DNA from: DASSUW01 sp963849695
Lineage (GTDB): Bacteria > Actinomycetota > Thermoleophilia > Solirubrobacterales > Solirubrobacteraceae
NCBI GenBank assembly: GCA_963849695.1
Contig: CAWKIT010000039.1
Location: 1-64,000 of the forward strand
Direction: 5' to 3'
Length of the DNA stretch: 64,000 bases
Shown here one piece after another: positions 63,913-64,000 of this stretch; the first letter of the stretch is position 1, and each line of letters opens with the position of its first letter. Under the pieces are notes generated by a model. It searched no databases, was not told the origin of the DNA, and saw only the letters and a program-made list of their open reading frames with translations. A program made the translations under genes and the position numbers.

Positions 63913-64000
63913 GTCTGCTCCTCTCGCGCGCCGTGTGTCCTTGGACCGCCGTGAGCAGTCTCCTCCGCACGCCCAGCCGCCGCAAGCTCGTGGACAAGAC

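Overview
The window is very GC-rich (strong G/C preference at third codon positions) and densely packed, with many 1-10 nt start/stop overlaps (ATGA, GTGA, TTGA). GTG and TTG starts are frequent, and many start codons sit only 5-11 nt after a -10-like hexamer, as in leaderless actinobacterial transcripts. Gene content (acyl-CoA carboxylase with a small epsilon subunit, a single-chain carboxylase of 1773 residues, DUF1707/LiaF-like protein, HtrA, MoxR/DUF58/VWA set, MrfA-type helicase, Tat-like ferritin-fold proteins) points to a soil or environmental actinobacterium, plausibly Thermoleophilia/Solirubrobacterales. That placement is inferred, not proven.

Layout. 0-12 kb: MMPL exporter divergent from the giant carboxylase across a structured leader, then a glycosidase-like secreted protein, a hydrolase, a small secreted protein, a frameshifted methyltransferase, an LLM oxidoreductase and a RidA protein. 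12-15 kb: cupin / NTF2-like / propionyl-CoA carboxylase beta operon, divergent from the epsilon subunit. 15.0-15.4 kb: gene-free inverted-repeat element. 15.4-22.2 kb: frameshifted pullulanase, then a sulfur-assimilation operon (sulfite reductase, cysD, cysN). 22.2-26.4 kb: histidine phosphatase, biotin carboxylase/BCCP, M20 peptidase, acetyltransferase. 26.4-32.7 kb: decarboxylase / MBL hydrolase / HAD operon divergent from sucC-sucD-M20 peptidase. 32.7-38.1 kb: LiaF-like protein, aminotransferase, hydrolase and kynureninase (a possible kynurenine-degradation set), DtxR- and LysR-type regulators. 38-42 kb: ATP-dependent DNA ligase, then a membrane protein, two ferritin-fold proteins and an L,D-transpeptidase. 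42-50.5 kb: HxlR regulator, glycerate kinase, LVIVD-type secreted protein, HtrA, MoxR-VWA-DUF58-VWA. 50.5-57.7 kb: MFS transporter plus iron alcohol dehydrogenase, HAD hydrolase, two small membrane proteins with the MrfA helicase, SRPBCC/ArsR pair. 57.7-64 kb: M23 peptidase, winged-helix protein, GGDEF-EAL protein, PEP mutase/isocitrate lyase-type enzyme, tRNA-Phe with a decayed copy beside it, a hydrolase remnant and an intact alpha/beta hydrolase.

Genes that work together: three carboxylase loci and sucCD connect propionyl-/acyl-CoA to the TCA cycle. Sulfite reductase and CysDN serve sulfate assimilation. MoxR, DUF58 and VWA proteins form a chaperone-like set. ArsR and SRPBCC form a regulator-effector pair. 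About six genes clearly carry single-base frameshifts, several with more than one, and a few others have unclear starts. Many of the shifts fall at short G/C runs, so either the assembly retains indel errors or gene decay is unusually common here. No rRNA, CRISPR array, insertion sequence or phage gene was recognised.
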